Part shown: positions 36,501-43,764 of the stretch, in pieces | Layout: every line of letters starts with the position of its first letter | Position numbering within the stretch: position 1 is the first letter of the stretch | Program-made: the position numbers and the translations under genes | DNA from: CBDFGS01 sp965247255 | GTDB taxonomy: Bacteria; Chloroflexota; Dehalococcoidia; Lucifugimonadales; CAUZJF01 | Direction of reading: 5' to 3' | Assembly (NCBI GenBank): GCA_965247255.1 | Contig: CBDFGS010000008.1 | Coordinates: 310,001 to 374,000, forward strand | Length of the DNA stretch: 64,000 nt | The notes under the pieces: generated by a model | The model's input: the letters and a program-made list of their open reading frames with translations, nothing else | Told to the model about the DNA's origin: nothing | Database searches by the model: none

Positions 36501-37201
36501 TAATTTTCCACCTTAGTCCATGGTTCGCATCCGCTTGACTTAAAGGCGATATCGGTAGTGCCTATCTCTACGTAGGTTGGACCGCTCTCGAATCCGACCG
36601 CGATCACATCATCAAAGTCACCACTCAGGCCACTAAGTCGTTGCCAAGTGCACGCCAAACCCTCACTCCCCGTGGTACGGTAAAGCCCTGGCCTGATGTC
36701 CTCCCCAACGCGCCATGTGCCGTCGACAATCGTGCCACTGGCGGGTACAGGCCAATCTACTACCATGAATGCTGGGCCAGTTTCTCCCTGCGGGCCTTGT
36801 GGACCAATATCACCCTTTTCACCCTTTAGACCTGGCAGACCTGGTGAGCCTCTCATTGCAGCATCATCGCCCTTCGCGCCAGCCGAGCCCGTAGGCCCTT
36901 GCGGACCTACTTCACCTCTAGCTGCCTGGTCTCCTTTATCCCCTTTGGGGCCTTGGGGACCGGTATCGCCTTTATCACCTTTCGGGCCTTGCATTCCTGC
37001 GATGTCGCTCTTGGGCCCTTGTTCTCCTTGAGGGCCAGGTGGTCCCACTGTCCCCGGGTCGCCGTCGAGACCCTGCTCTCCCTGCGGACCGGGTTCACCC
37101 CTTTCACCGCGTGGCCCCACTTCACCAGGCTCACCCTGGGTACCAGTGCATGCCAAAGCAGCCAGAAGAACTAGCAAGCCAAGTGCCAGAATCGTGCGCA
37201 T
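36500..37201 (-). CDS. Collagen-like lipoprotein
   Basis: 233 residues. The N terminus is a lipoprotein signal with a lipobox ending L-A-A-L-A-C, so it is likely exported and lipidated. Residues ~22-140 are Gly-X-Y repeats (G-P-Q-G, G-D-K-G-D and similar) with a few interruptions. The last ~75 residues form a globular domain (G-x-W-x-V-G-x-D-I-x-P-G-x-Y-R, C-x-W-x-R-L, S-x-G-C-x-x-W) shared with the upstream gene. It is third in a minus-strand operon of exported proteins. Collagen-like proteins on phages or prophages are known as fibre or surface proteins; its role here is unknown. Confidence 0.8.
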   Translation of the reverse strand: MRTILALGLLVLLAALACTGTQGEPGEVGPRGERGEPGPQGEQGLDGDPGTVGPPGPQGEQGPKSDIAGMQGPKGDKGDTGPQGPKGDKGDQAARGEVGPQGPTGSAGAKGDDAAMRGSPGLPGLKGEKGDIGPQGPQGETGPAFMVVDWPVPASGTIVDGTWRVGEDIRPGLYRTTGSEGLACTWQRLSGLSGDFDDVIAVGFESGPTYVEIGTTDIAFKSSGCEPWTKVEN

Positions 37202-37216
37202 GTTATTCCTTCCTTG

Positions 37217-38017
37217 TCAGTTACGTTGTACCCAGGTCTTGCAGCCCTGCGAAAAGAAGCCACCATCGGATGCCTCAATTTTTGCGATGGCCGGTCCTTG
37301 CACGTTCTGGACGTCGATAACCTGATCCAAATCCGCGAAGCTCGCCCCGGCTGTTTTAAGCCTAGCGAATGAGCATAACGGGAACGGATCTTCTGGCCCT
37401 TCGCTTCGATATGTGCCCGGTGCAATATCCACGCCTACCTCGTATGATCCGTTTCCGAACTCGGTCTTGGGGGTATTATCGGGGGTGGCCGTTGGGGTCG
37501 GCATGGCGGTTGGCTCAGGCGTCATCGTAGGTGTTGGTGTATCCGTAGGCGATGGCGTGGCTGCTGCCCGACAGTCCCTGAGATTGATAGTGCCCAGGAT
37601 GTAATTCCCCACCCTACAGAGTGCAGTGAATTCCTGCCACTTATCCGCCCTGGCTTGCTCTTGTGGGGATAAGTCATGAAGATAGACATTACTCAGGAAG
37701 CTTCCACCAGCAACGAGCCTGACCTCCCCTCCCTCTATTGCCCCGACAACGCCGGTGATCTGCACCCATTTCCCTTTGTAGTTCAAATCGTAGCGAGTAG
37801 CATTAGCCTCCCGTTCCTGATAGAGATCTATAGCGCTGATAACCGGAGGCGGCGTTGCAGGCTCAGGTGGAGTTGGCTCACTCGCCGGGGCGTCCTCGGC
37901 CTCCGGCAGCAGCGAACCGACGACCACTAAGCCAACAACTACGACAATGGCGATGACCCACCAGCGCTTATACCAGGGCTTCTTCTTCTCTTGTTCAGCC
38001 TGATCCTCTTGGCTCAT
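37217..38017 (-). CDS. Membrane-anchored OB-fold-like protein with shared C-terminal domain
   Basis: 266 residues. A charged N terminus and one membrane helix (about 20-36, V-I-A-I-V-V-V-V-G-L) are followed by an Ala/Pro-rich linker. Next is a domain resembling the tRNA_anti-like OB fold (D-L-Y-x-E-R-E-A-N, Y-K-G-K-W-V-Q-I-T-G-V-V, C-R-V-G-N-Y-I-L-G-T-I-N-L-x-D-C). A Pro/Thr-rich linker then leads to the same C-terminal domain as the collagen-like protein (V-G-V-D-I-A-P-G-T-Y-R, S-Q-G-C-K-T-W). It is probably displayed outside the membrane. It lies 6 bp after the mini-lipoprotein and 15 bp before the collagen-like gene. Confidence 0.7.
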   Translation of the reverse strand: MSQEDQAEQEKKKPWYKRWWVIAIVVVVGLVVVGSLLPEAEDAPASEPTPPEPATPPPVISAIDLYQEREANATRYDLNYKGKWVQITGVVGAIEGGEVRLVAGGSFLSNVYLHDLSPQEQARADKWQEFTALCRVGNYILGTINLRDCRAAATPSPTDTPTPTMTPEPTAMPTPTATPDNTPKTEFGNGSYEVGVDIAPGTYRSEGPEDPFPLCSFARLKTAGASFADLDQVIDVQNVQGPAIAKIEASDGGFFSQGCKTWVQRN

Positions 38018-38023
38018 GGTAAT

Positions 38024-38146
38024 CTACTCCTGTTCGCGGCTTCCCGCCGCGCTGGGGTCCGCTGTGGCCACTGGCTCCGGTGCTTCCGACCCGCAGGCCA
38101 CCGCCGCGAGCAGGATGACTAGGCTGCCTGCCAAGATGGTGCGCAT
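38024..38146 (-). CDS. 40-residue mini-lipoprotein
   Basis: A short frame with a strong lipoprotein signal: M-R-T-I-L-A, a hydrophobic core and a lipobox ending L-A-A-V-A-C, then only ~21 residues rich in Ala, Pro and Glu. Its signal peptide closely resembles that of the collagen-like protein two genes downstream (both begin M-R-T-I-L-A). It heads the operon and ends 6 bp before the next start. No mature-domain function can be assigned; it may be a truncated paralogue. Confidence 0.6.
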   Translation of the reverse strand: MRTILAGSLVILLAAVACGSEAPEPVATADPSAAGSREQE

Positions 38147-38274
38147 TCTAACTCCCTAAATATAGCTTCCGACCCGCTAGTCCAGCGAGTCAAGACCAAG
38201 CCCGGGTTAACCTCCTCATACTGATACACTATCGATATGCTCTCGGATGATCTCATCCAGGAACAGGCCTATCT

Positions 38275-38637
38275 GTGGTGTCACGCGGGGTACGTCCGCT
38301 GGCTCTACTGGAATCCGTCAGTCTTGAACCTGCGGAGATGGTCAACACGTTTGTCCGCCTCAACCAAGTCGCAGTGGACCCTGCCATCCCCTTCGTGCTG
38401 CCTCGCAAGGATATGAACTGCGCGATGACGGGATTCGCCGCTGCTCCATGGGTGATTGAGCTTCTCCAATGGTCCTACGACCATGGCCCTCTTCGACAGC
38501 ACCACCGCATTATCGGACTGTTGTTGGGCTACTCCGTCAGCGCCATAGCCGAGCACGACTCCCGTGAGTTCGCGGGTCGGCCTAAGGAGCAATCCAGGTC
38601 CACTCAACAGCCCGCTTGCAATAGGAGCACGGAGTAA
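38275..38637 (+). CDS. Hypothetical protein, possibly frameshifted at its 5' end
   Basis: 120 residues from a GTG, with no family I recognise; G-L-L-L-G-Y-S-V-S-A-I-A-E-H looks like a genuine helix. An ATG at 38237 opens a different frame (M-L-S-D-D-L-I-Q-E-Q-A-Y-L-W-C) that would join this one smoothly near 38295 if one base had been lost. The full product would then be about 130 residues. The opposite strand is also open here, but its composition looks less natural. Confidence 0.4.
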   Translation: MVSRGVRPLALLESVSLEPAEMVNTFVRLNQVAVDPAIPFVLPRKDMNCAMTGFAAAPWVIELLQWSYDHGPLRQHHRIIGLLLGYSVSAIAEHDSREFAGRPKEQSRSTQQPACNRSTE

Positions 38638-38755
38638 ACGTATCGCCCTTGCCGAATCGATGCGTATGGTCGCAGTCACCCTGGTAAAGCCCCGACTGCT
38701 GGCAAGTCTCCCCTGTTCTAGGCAATGTCTCAACTCCTTTCCAGGCCCGCTCCTC

Positions 38756-38788
38756 CTAGAACGTCCTTCCTAACCAGCGCACTTCACC
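38756..38788 (-). pseudogene. S24-like repressor 3'-end remnant, copy 4
   Basis: On the minus strand it reads E-V-R-W-L-G-R-T-F-stop, matching the last residues of the S24-like gene at 45806 (E-V-R-W-A-A-R-T-F-stop). Only about 33 bp match before the sequence diverges. It marks the left edge of the block holding the DUF433/PIN genes. Confidence 0.6.
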
Positions 38789-38838
38789 TTGTATAGCGGG
38801 AAAGGATGTCCTGGAGTACACTTGTTCGTAAATAAAGC

Positions 38839-38871
38839 GGAACCGCAGGTGCTGGTAACACCGGCGGTTCC
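38839..38871. other. Strong hairpin upstream of the DUF433 gene
   Basis: GGAACCGC (38839-38846) pairs with GCGGTTCC (38864-38871), and inside it GGTG pairs with CACC around a 7-nt loop, with one A.G mismatch between the stems. There is no T-run on either side, so it is not a clear intrinsic terminator. It lies 118 bp before the DUF433 gene. Confidence 0.5.
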
Positions 38872-38897
38872 TACCATCAGGAAGGGTACGCTTCCCA

Positions 38898-39041
38898 ATG
38901 GGCCTCTCCAATGTTAGAGTATTCCGTAGCAACACTCAACCCCCTCCGATAGTCAGCGAACTTGAGGCAATCTTCAAGGAACTCCCCGATGAAAGAACTC
39001 CTGACAAATGGCGAGGACGGACACGCTATCGCTGTATTTGA
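38898..39041 (+). pseudogene. Short ORF, possible transposase N-terminal remnant
   Basis: A 47-codon frame starting at an ATG, with P-P-P-I-V-S-E-L-E-A-I-F-K-E-L-P-D-E, a pattern like the start of some DDE transposases. It overlaps the beginning of the DUF433 gene in another frame and has no room for a catalytic domain. The resemblance is from memory and weak. Confidence 0.25.
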
Positions 39042-39684
39042 AGGCATCTACGATGTCCCTGAAGTAGCACGTTATCTCCTCGCTTCCCGTAGTGCTGCGG
39101 AATTGTATCGCGTGAGCTCCAGGCATCTTATCCGCTGGATACGGCACGGGCTCGCATCGCCTGATTTGGTCGCTACCCCTGGCAGAGAACTTATTATTAC
39201 CTTTGAAGACCTTGTTTCCATGAGGGTGATAGCCGCGCTGCGTGCCGCTAATGTCAAGTTCACAAAAATTTACGAGGCGGAAGATTGGTTGCGAAAAGAG
39301 ACTGGCCACACTCGACCTTTTGCAACGGAAGTGCTCTGGACTGAAGGCTCCGAGGTATTTGCTGAGATGTCCAGGAGACTGCTCTCCGCTACTCGCCATG
39401 GCCAATTGGCCATGGATTTGATACGAGAATTTCTGATTCCCATACACGGACTAACCTTCAACAAATCCCACATAGCGGACTCTTGGCAACCCATCAATGG
39501 TGTATTACTACACCCTTTAATTCAGTTCGGCTCTCCCTGCATTAAGGATACTCGTATCCCTACAAGAAGCATTTGGGGCATGGTGGAAGCGGGCGATTCG
39601 CCTGACTGGGTCGCGCGGGCATATCAACTCTCAGAAGGTGAGGTACGCACCGCAATTGACTGGGAATCCCGATTGGCCGCTTAG
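38989..39684 (+). CDS. DUF433 antitoxin-like protein with N-terminal HTH
   Basis: About 231 residues from ATG 38989 (a longer version starts at 38962). The N-terminal third has a MerR/excisionase-like helix-turn-helix (Y-R-V-S-S-R-H-L-I-R-W-I-R-H-G-L). The last ~55 residues are a DUF433 domain (P-L-I-Q-F-G-S-P-C-I-K-D-T-R-I-P-T, then Y-Q-L-S-E-G-E-V-R-T-A-I-D-W-E). DUF433 proteins are commonly paired with PIN-like toxins, and such a gene starts inside the 3' end of this one (overlap of 47 bp). I therefore read it as the antitoxin and operon repressor. Confidence 0.7.
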   Translation: MKELLTNGEDGHAIAVFEGIYDVPEVARYLLASRSAAELYRVSSRHLIRWIRHGLASPDLVATPGRELIITFEDLVSMRVIAALRAANVKFTKIYEAEDWLRKETGHTRPFATEVLWTEGSEVFAEMSRRLLSATRHGQLAMDLIREFLIPIHGLTFNKSHIADSWQPINGVLLHPLIQFGSPCIKDTRIPTRSIWGMVEAGDSPDWVARAYQLSEGEVRTAIDWESRLAA

Positions 39685-39935
39685 CCCCGAAAACCTTCTC
39701 TTCCTTCTCGATGAGTCGCTCGTCCCAAATGTAGCGCAAGCTCTTGACTTGGTTGGCTACAATTTCACCGACGTTGCAACGGTCCTCTATAAGGGAGCCC
39801 AAGACCCCGAAATCATTGACTGGTCCCGCGTAAACTACGCGGTTTGGGTACATGCCGACGACAGAGCAAAACGGGATCATAAAAAACTAATCCTAGCGGC
39901 GGGTATTCGCACACTTTGGGTGTACAGGCCCCAAG
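39638..39935 (+). pseudogene. PIN-like (DUF5615/VapC45-type) toxin, 5' part cut by IS21
   Basis: The first 99 codons of a PIN-like domain: L-L-F-L-L-D-E-S-L carries the first acidic residues, then D-L-V-G-Y-N-F-T-D-V, W-V-H-A-D-D-R-A-K-R-D, and A-G-I-R-T-L-W-V-Y-R-P. The GTG start at 39638 overlaps the DUF433 gene. An IS21 element enters at 39936. Joining to 42429 restores the frame exactly (R-P-Q-G-K-M-R-A-R-E-Q). PIN-like toxins are metal-dependent RNases. With the toxin broken the antitoxin may now be free of selection. Confidence 0.7.
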
Positions 39936-40046
39936 TGTCAAGGGCGGAGGGAAAGTGTACCAGCGGGGCGGAGCAAAACTGTACCACTGAACGCCGCAGC
40001 ATGAGCATGAAAGTGGCGTGGCCTGTTGAAGCTTGGGCCTGGTCTG

Positions 40047-40805
40047 TTAGCCGATGCTGGTTGGTTGCCTGCTGTGCTTGAGTCGGTAGCTGTCCCCGTT
40101 CATCTCCAGGATGTCGACATGGTGGGTGAGGCGGTCGAGGAGAGCTCCGGTCAGCCGTTCAGAGCCGAACACCTCGGTCCACTCGACGAAGGGCAGGTTG
40201 GAGGTCACCAGGACCGATCCACGCTCGTAACGCTGGCTGAACACCTCGAAGAGGAGCTCGGCGCCAGTCTTGGACAAGGGCACGAAGCCCAGTTCGTCGA
40301 TGATCAGAAGCTTGAGTCGTGCGAGCCTTCTCTGCAGGTTGAGCAGACGCCGTTCGTCCCTGGCCTCGATCAGCTCGTGAACCAGAGCAGCGGCGGTGGT
40401 GAAGCCCACGGACAGTCCCCTCTGACACGCAGCCAGACCGAGACCGAGGGCGATATGGGTCTTGCCGGTGCCACTGTTGCCGAGAGCGATGACGTTGTGG
40501 GGGCGCTCGATGTACTCGCATCGTGCCAGCTCCAGAACCAGAGCCTTGTTCAGGGACGGCATAGACAGGAAGTCGAAGGTGTCGAGGCTCTTGGTCGTCG
40601 GGAAGCGGGCTGCTTTGATCCGACGTTCCACCATGCGATGGTGACGGTCGATCAGCTCCAACTCCGATAGTCGCAGCAGGTAGTCCGGATGGTCAGCTCC
40701 CTCACTGGCACACTGGGATGCCAGCTTGTCGTACTCCCTCAGGAACGTGGGGAGCTTGAGTTGCTTGAGGTTGTGTTCGAGCAACATCGTGGACTTGTTG
40801 GTCAT
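40047..40805 (-). CDS. istB: IS21 helper ATPase IstB
   Basis: 252 residues, an AAA+/DnaA-like ATPase that activates the IstA transposase and selects target DNA. The Walker A motif is G-N-S-G-T-G-K-T-H and the Walker B is L-L-I-I-D-E-L-G-F, followed by the sensor-like V-T-S-N-L-P-F region. The ATG at 40805 overlaps the istA TGA (ATGA), as usual in IS21 elements; the frame remains open upstream of this ATG, but that part overlaps istA. Confidence 0.93.
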   Translation of the reverse strand: MTNKSTMLLEHNLKQLKLPTFLREYDKLASQCASEGADHPDYLLRLSELELIDRHHRMVERRIKAARFPTTKSLDTFDFLSMPSLNKALVLELARCEYIERPHNVIALGNSGTGKTHIALGLGLAACQRGLSVGFTTAAALVHELIEARDERRLLNLQRRLARLKLLIIDELGFVPLSKTGAELLFEVFSQRYERGSVLVTSNLPFVEWTEVFGSERLTGALLDRLTHHVDILEMNGDSYRLKHSRQPTSIG

Positions 40806-42310
40806 GACCGGCTCCCCGCCAGGAGAGCCATGTAGTCCCTGGTCGAGGTTGTTGCAACGTTGGTCCTGGGCAGATACGGGTACAACTCCATGTCGAGTCT
40901 GGGCGGTCGACCCTCGATCCTGCACAGCACCAGGTGCTTGACAGCATCGAAGCTCACAGCCCCGAGTCGAATGGCGTCTCGTACGGCGTCGTGGACTTCT
41001 TCCGGCTGGAAGTTCTCCATCAGTCTGAGCACCTGCACGAACTCCCTCTTTCCTCGCTTGCCCATCCGAGACTCCAGCAGCCGCCGCAACACTCCGAACT
41101 CCTCGGGCAACTCCCATCCAACCAGCGGCGCCGCCTGATCCAATGCCCTCGTCTTCTTCTCAAGGAGCGGCAGGTAATGGAGAGGGTCGAAGACGAAGTC
41201 GTCTCGATCGTAGGACCGCCGATGGCGGGCGATGACTTCAGCGCCACAGCTGATCACAACCTCGTGTACATATCCGCGGACCAGAACGTCCCGATGACCG
41301 TAGGCCACCGGGACCGAATAGTCATTGGTCCGGTATCTGACCAGGGACAGAGAACTGACCCTCGTCGCGTGCTTGTCGCTGGCGTCGTACGGTACGGCCG
41401 GCAGAGGCAGCAACTTCTCCAGGTCCCGCTCCAGCCGTTCTCCTATCGTCTCGTTGCGGCCGCGGAGTCGATCTTCGAACCGTCTGAGGCAGTGTTGCTC
41501 CAGATGAGCATTGAGGGCATCGAAGCTCTCGAACGATGGAATGGGCACCAGGAAGTTCCGGCGGACATAGCCGACCAGACCTTCTACTTTGCCCTTATCG
41601 TTCCCTTTGCCTGGACGGCCAAACCGGTCCTCGAACAGGTAGTGGGACTGAAGCTCGGAGAACACCCTGGTCCGCTGCCGGCGACCATCTCCCAGGATTC
41701 TGGCTACCGCGAGCGTGGTGTTGTCGTAGAGGATGCTCTGAGGCACTCCGCCCAGGAACGCGAAGGCGGAGACGTGTCCGTCGCAGAATGACTCCGTCGT
41801 CTCGGCGGGATACGCCTTCACATAGCACCCGTCGCTGTGAGGGAGGTCCAGGGCGAAGTAGTGGGCTTTGCGTTCCACTCCGCCGATGACCACCCACGCT
41901 TCGCCAAAGTCACACTGGGCATGTCCCGGGGAATGGGACAGTGGTACGAACATCTCTCGGGTCCGACGACGGCGTTCTCGAACGTAGTCTTTGACTATCG
42001 TGTACTTGCCGGTGAAGCCGTGTTCGTCTCTGAGCCGTTCGTAGATACGCTTGGCGGTGTGACGCTGCTTCTTCGGTGAGCTCAGATCCTGCTCCAGGAT
42101 CTGGTCCATCACACCCTTATATGGATCGAGCTTCGGTCTGCGAGCCGGTCGTTGCCGTCGATACCCTGGGGGCACGGAGTACTCGAGCATCTTGCGCACC
42201 GTGTCCCGGTGTACCCCGAACACTCGGGCCGCCTCTCGGACGCTCATCCCTTCGACGAAACAAGCCTTGCGAACACGGAGGTAAATACCCACCTTGTACA
42301 TCCAATCCAC
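40802..42310 (-). CDS. istA: IS21 transposase IstA
   Basis: 502 residues from a GTG. The N-terminal helix-turn-helix (S-V-R-E-A-A-R-V-F-G-V-H-R-D-T-V-R) is followed by an integrase-type catalytic core with D in Q-C-D-F-G-E, D in L-Y-D-N-T, and E in K-G-K-V-E-G-L-V-G-Y-V-R-R-N. The C terminus has the mu-transposase-like beta-barrel region. Full length, apparently functional. Confidence 0.93.
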   Translation of the reverse strand: MDWMYKVGIYLRVRKACFVEGMSVREAARVFGVHRDTVRKMLEYSVPPGYRRQRPARRPKLDPYKGVMDQILEQDLSSPKKQRHTAKRIYERLRDEHGFTGKYTIVKDYVRERRRRTREMFVPLSHSPGHAQCDFGEAWVVIGGVERKAHYFALDLPHSDGCYVKAYPAETTESFCDGHVSAFAFLGGVPQSILYDNTTLAVARILGDGRRQRTRVFSELQSHYLFEDRFGRPGKGNDKGKVEGLVGYVRRNFLVPIPSFESFDALNAHLEQHCLRRFEDRLRGRNETIGERLERDLEKLLPLPAVPYDASDKHATRVSSLSLVRYRTNDYSVPVAYGHRDVLVRGYVHEVVISCGAEVIARHRRSYDRDDFVFDPLHYLPLLEKKTRALDQAAPLVGWELPEEFGVLRRLLESRMGKRGKREFVQVLRLMENFQPEEVHDAVRDAIRLGAVSFDAVKHLVLCRIEGRPPRLDMELYPYLPRTNVATTSTRDYMALLAGSRS

Positions 42311-42428
42311 CTTCAGTCAGGTTCTGTCGTTCCTGATTGAAGGCGACAGGCGGTACAGTTTTCAAACGCCACACCTCAGCGCTCGACCGCCTAGGTGGTA
42401 CATTATCTCTCCGCCATTCACACCCAAG

Positions 42429-42586
42429 GTAAAATGCGGGCTCGTGAGCAACTCCGCGTTCTTTCGCACGTCCTTCCCCTACTCATCGACGAGTATACCC
42501 AGCGAACCCCCAAACGGCACTTCAAGGCGGACTATCATGGCTTGTTGCCCCGCGTCAAAATACGATTTAAACCGTATGAATTATGA
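42429..42586 (+). pseudogene. PIN-like toxin, 3' part after the IS21 element
   Basis: The final ~52 codons of the toxin gene that starts at 39638, from G-K-M-R-A-R-E-Q to a stop at 42584-42586. It is mostly basic, with R-T-P-K-R-H-F-K. Its frame matches the 5' part once one copy of the CCCAAG duplication is removed. Confidence 0.65.
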
Positions 42587-42622
42587 ATAAGGCTACTTCT
42601 CTAGCTCTTTTAATTGCCATAG

Positions 42623-42698
42623 CTAAAACGTCCTTCCTAACCAGCGCACCTCGCCGATGATGTCTGTGCCATACACAGAGGCGCAGGCGGCCAGTCAC
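42623..42698 (-). pseudogene. S24-like repressor 3'-end remnant, copy 3
   Basis: The minus-strand end reads Y-G-T-D-I-I-G-E-V-R-W-L-G-R-T-F-stop, closely matching copy 2. Further upstream an indel breaks the frame near the position of P-A-P. The remnant's stop is followed by CT and an ATG of a very short frame, the same spacing as the S24-yccF junction at 45803. Confidence 0.65.
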
Positions 42699-42744
42699 CC
42701 ATGCTAGAATTGGAGGATGTTAGTTCTAAGACTGAGGTGACACT

Positions 42745-43224
42745 ATGGATAGAATCGACCTCTACTACGAAGTAACCCGTGATAAGCTCCTCAGCCAAGA
42801 ATCACTGAACAAGGAATTCGGAGCCAAGGCCAGTAACCTGCTTGGCTTTGGCGCAGCGATGATCGGGGCAGGCGTGATCATCCTGAATCTCTCCGGGACC
42901 AAGCTCGGTCCAGATGTCCCCGCGTTCTGGGTGTCCATCGTGTTGGTTCTAGCGTTCGTATCGACAGCGTTATTCGGCCTCTATGTTCTCTGGAATCGCC
43001 CGTGGGAACATAGTCCTACGGCGTCTGGGTTCGCCAAGCACCTCCATGGCTATCAGAGCAATACTCTCACAGAGTGGGTCGGTGACGAATACGCTCGATC
43101 CGTCGACCACAACAAGGGGGCCCTGATACAAAAGGCCACGGCGCTACAGTGGGGGGTGACCAGCCTCACACTGGAGGCCCTCTTGGTTGCCGTCCTAGGC
43201 ATGCTCTGCTGCTGGCCCTCCTAG
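42745..43224 (+). CDS. Small multi-pass membrane protein
   Basis: 159 residues, no family recognised with certainty. An N-terminal amphipathic region (to ~30) precedes two membrane helices (about 33-50, G-F-G-A-A-M-I-G-A-G-V-I-I-L; and 62-85, V-S-I-V-L-V-L-A-F-V-S-T-A-L-F), a soluble loop and a third helix at the C terminus. The K-A-S-N-L-L-G-F-G-A-A segment recalls SLATT/PycTM-like effectors of abortive-infection systems, but that is only a hint. It lies between two S24 remnants, oriented opposite to the repressor operon, and overlaps the tail of a minus-strand small ORF. Confidence 0.65.
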   Translation: MDRIDLYYEVTRDKLLSQESLNKEFGAKASNLLGFGAAMIGAGVIILNLSGTKLGPDVPAFWVSIVLVLAFVSTALFGLYVLWNRPWEHSPTASGFAKHLHGYQSNTLTEWVGDEYARSVDHNKGALIQKATALQWGVTSLTLEALLVAVLGMLCCWPS

Positions 43225-43394
43225 ATATTCCTCCTCTCTATGTCCGGTTCTGCTGGGGGCTTTTCTTCACGCGACGGCTCTGAGTCCTCTTGAGGTGAGG
43301 CAGGGGTAGGAGCATTGTCGAACCCCCGTTTCTCCTGGGGCTCTTCCTTATCCTCCTGCTCCCTCTCCCGCTCCATCGTCAACCTTCTAGCCAT
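43221..43394 (-). CDS. 57-residue charged hypothetical protein
   Basis: A short frame just downstream of S24 remnant copy 2, with a GGGAGG ribosome-binding site 7 nt before its ATG. It is rich in Glu, Arg and Pro (R-E-R-E-Q-E-D-K-E-E-P) and predicted to be disordered. It overlaps the end of the convergent membrane-protein gene by four bases. Function unknown. Confidence 0.4.
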   Translation of the reverse strand: MARRLTMEREREQEDKEEPQEKRGFDNAPTPASPQEDSEPSREEKPPAEPDIERRNI

Positions 43395-43407
43395 CTACAC
43401 GCCTCCC

Positions 43408-43525
43408 CTAGAACGTCCTTCCTAACCACCGCACTTCGCCGATGATGTCCGTGCCATATAGCAGAGGTGCAGGCGGCCAGTCAGGGTTGTCGCTGACCAC
43501 CAGCCATCGCGCCCTCGGTCCGCAT
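43408..43525 (-). pseudogene. S24-like repressor 3'-end remnant, copy 2
   Basis: About 39 codons matching the S24-like C terminus: R-W-L-V-V-S-D-N-P-D-W-P-P, then I-I-G-E-V-R-W-L-G-R-T-F-stop, against R-W-L-L-L-R-D-N-P-E-W-P-S and I-I-G-E-V-R-W-A-A-R-T-F-stop in the intact gene. It lacks everything upstream. It resembles copies 3 and 4 more than the intact gene, so the remnants come from a different allele. Confidence 0.75.
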
Positions 43526-43581
43526 TGCGTACCTCGTCTATGAAATCCATATGGTGTCTCCTGCAAGATGGGCGTTCTGGA

Positions 43582-43764
43582 TTAGGTTCGCCGAAGAGTC
43601 GTTATGGCAGCGGACTTGCTAAACATCAGGAACGCGAGTGGCCAGATGACGGGTATCAGTACTACTGTGAGGCCCGCAACCACGGCCATGAGCCAGGCCA
43701 ACTCCAACCAGAATAGGCTAGCCCACCACCCGACGCAGACGAAGTAGATGGCTCGCCACTTAAA
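43582..43764 (-). pseudogene. YccF-domain protein, 3' part cut by IS1380
   Basis: Encodes the second YccF-like half: F-K-W-R-A-I-Y-F-V-C-V-G-W-W-A-S, two hydrophobic helices and L-R-R-T-stop. Joining across the element gives Q-R-S-F-K-W-R-A. The ancestral protein would be 166 residues with two YccF repeats. Confidence 0.7.

Larger units (their letters stand above)
39936..42422 (-). mobile_element. IS21-family element
   Basis: 2,487 bp with related ends: TGTCAAGGGCGGAGGGAAAG on the left and TGTGAATGGCGGAGAGATAA on the right (as reverse complement). Each end carries internal repeats containing TGTACC. The element is flanked by the 6-bp duplication CCCAAG (39930-39935 and 42423-42428). It carries istA and istB in the minus direction, both intact, and splits the PIN-like toxin gene. 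Confidence 0.9.

Noticed and set aside
38305..38733. 142-codon minus-strand ORF
   Set aside because: Runs antisense to a more plausible + strand protein and has no recognisable motif.
40934..41791. 285-codon ORF antisense to istA
   Set aside because: Shadow of a well-supported IstA gene.
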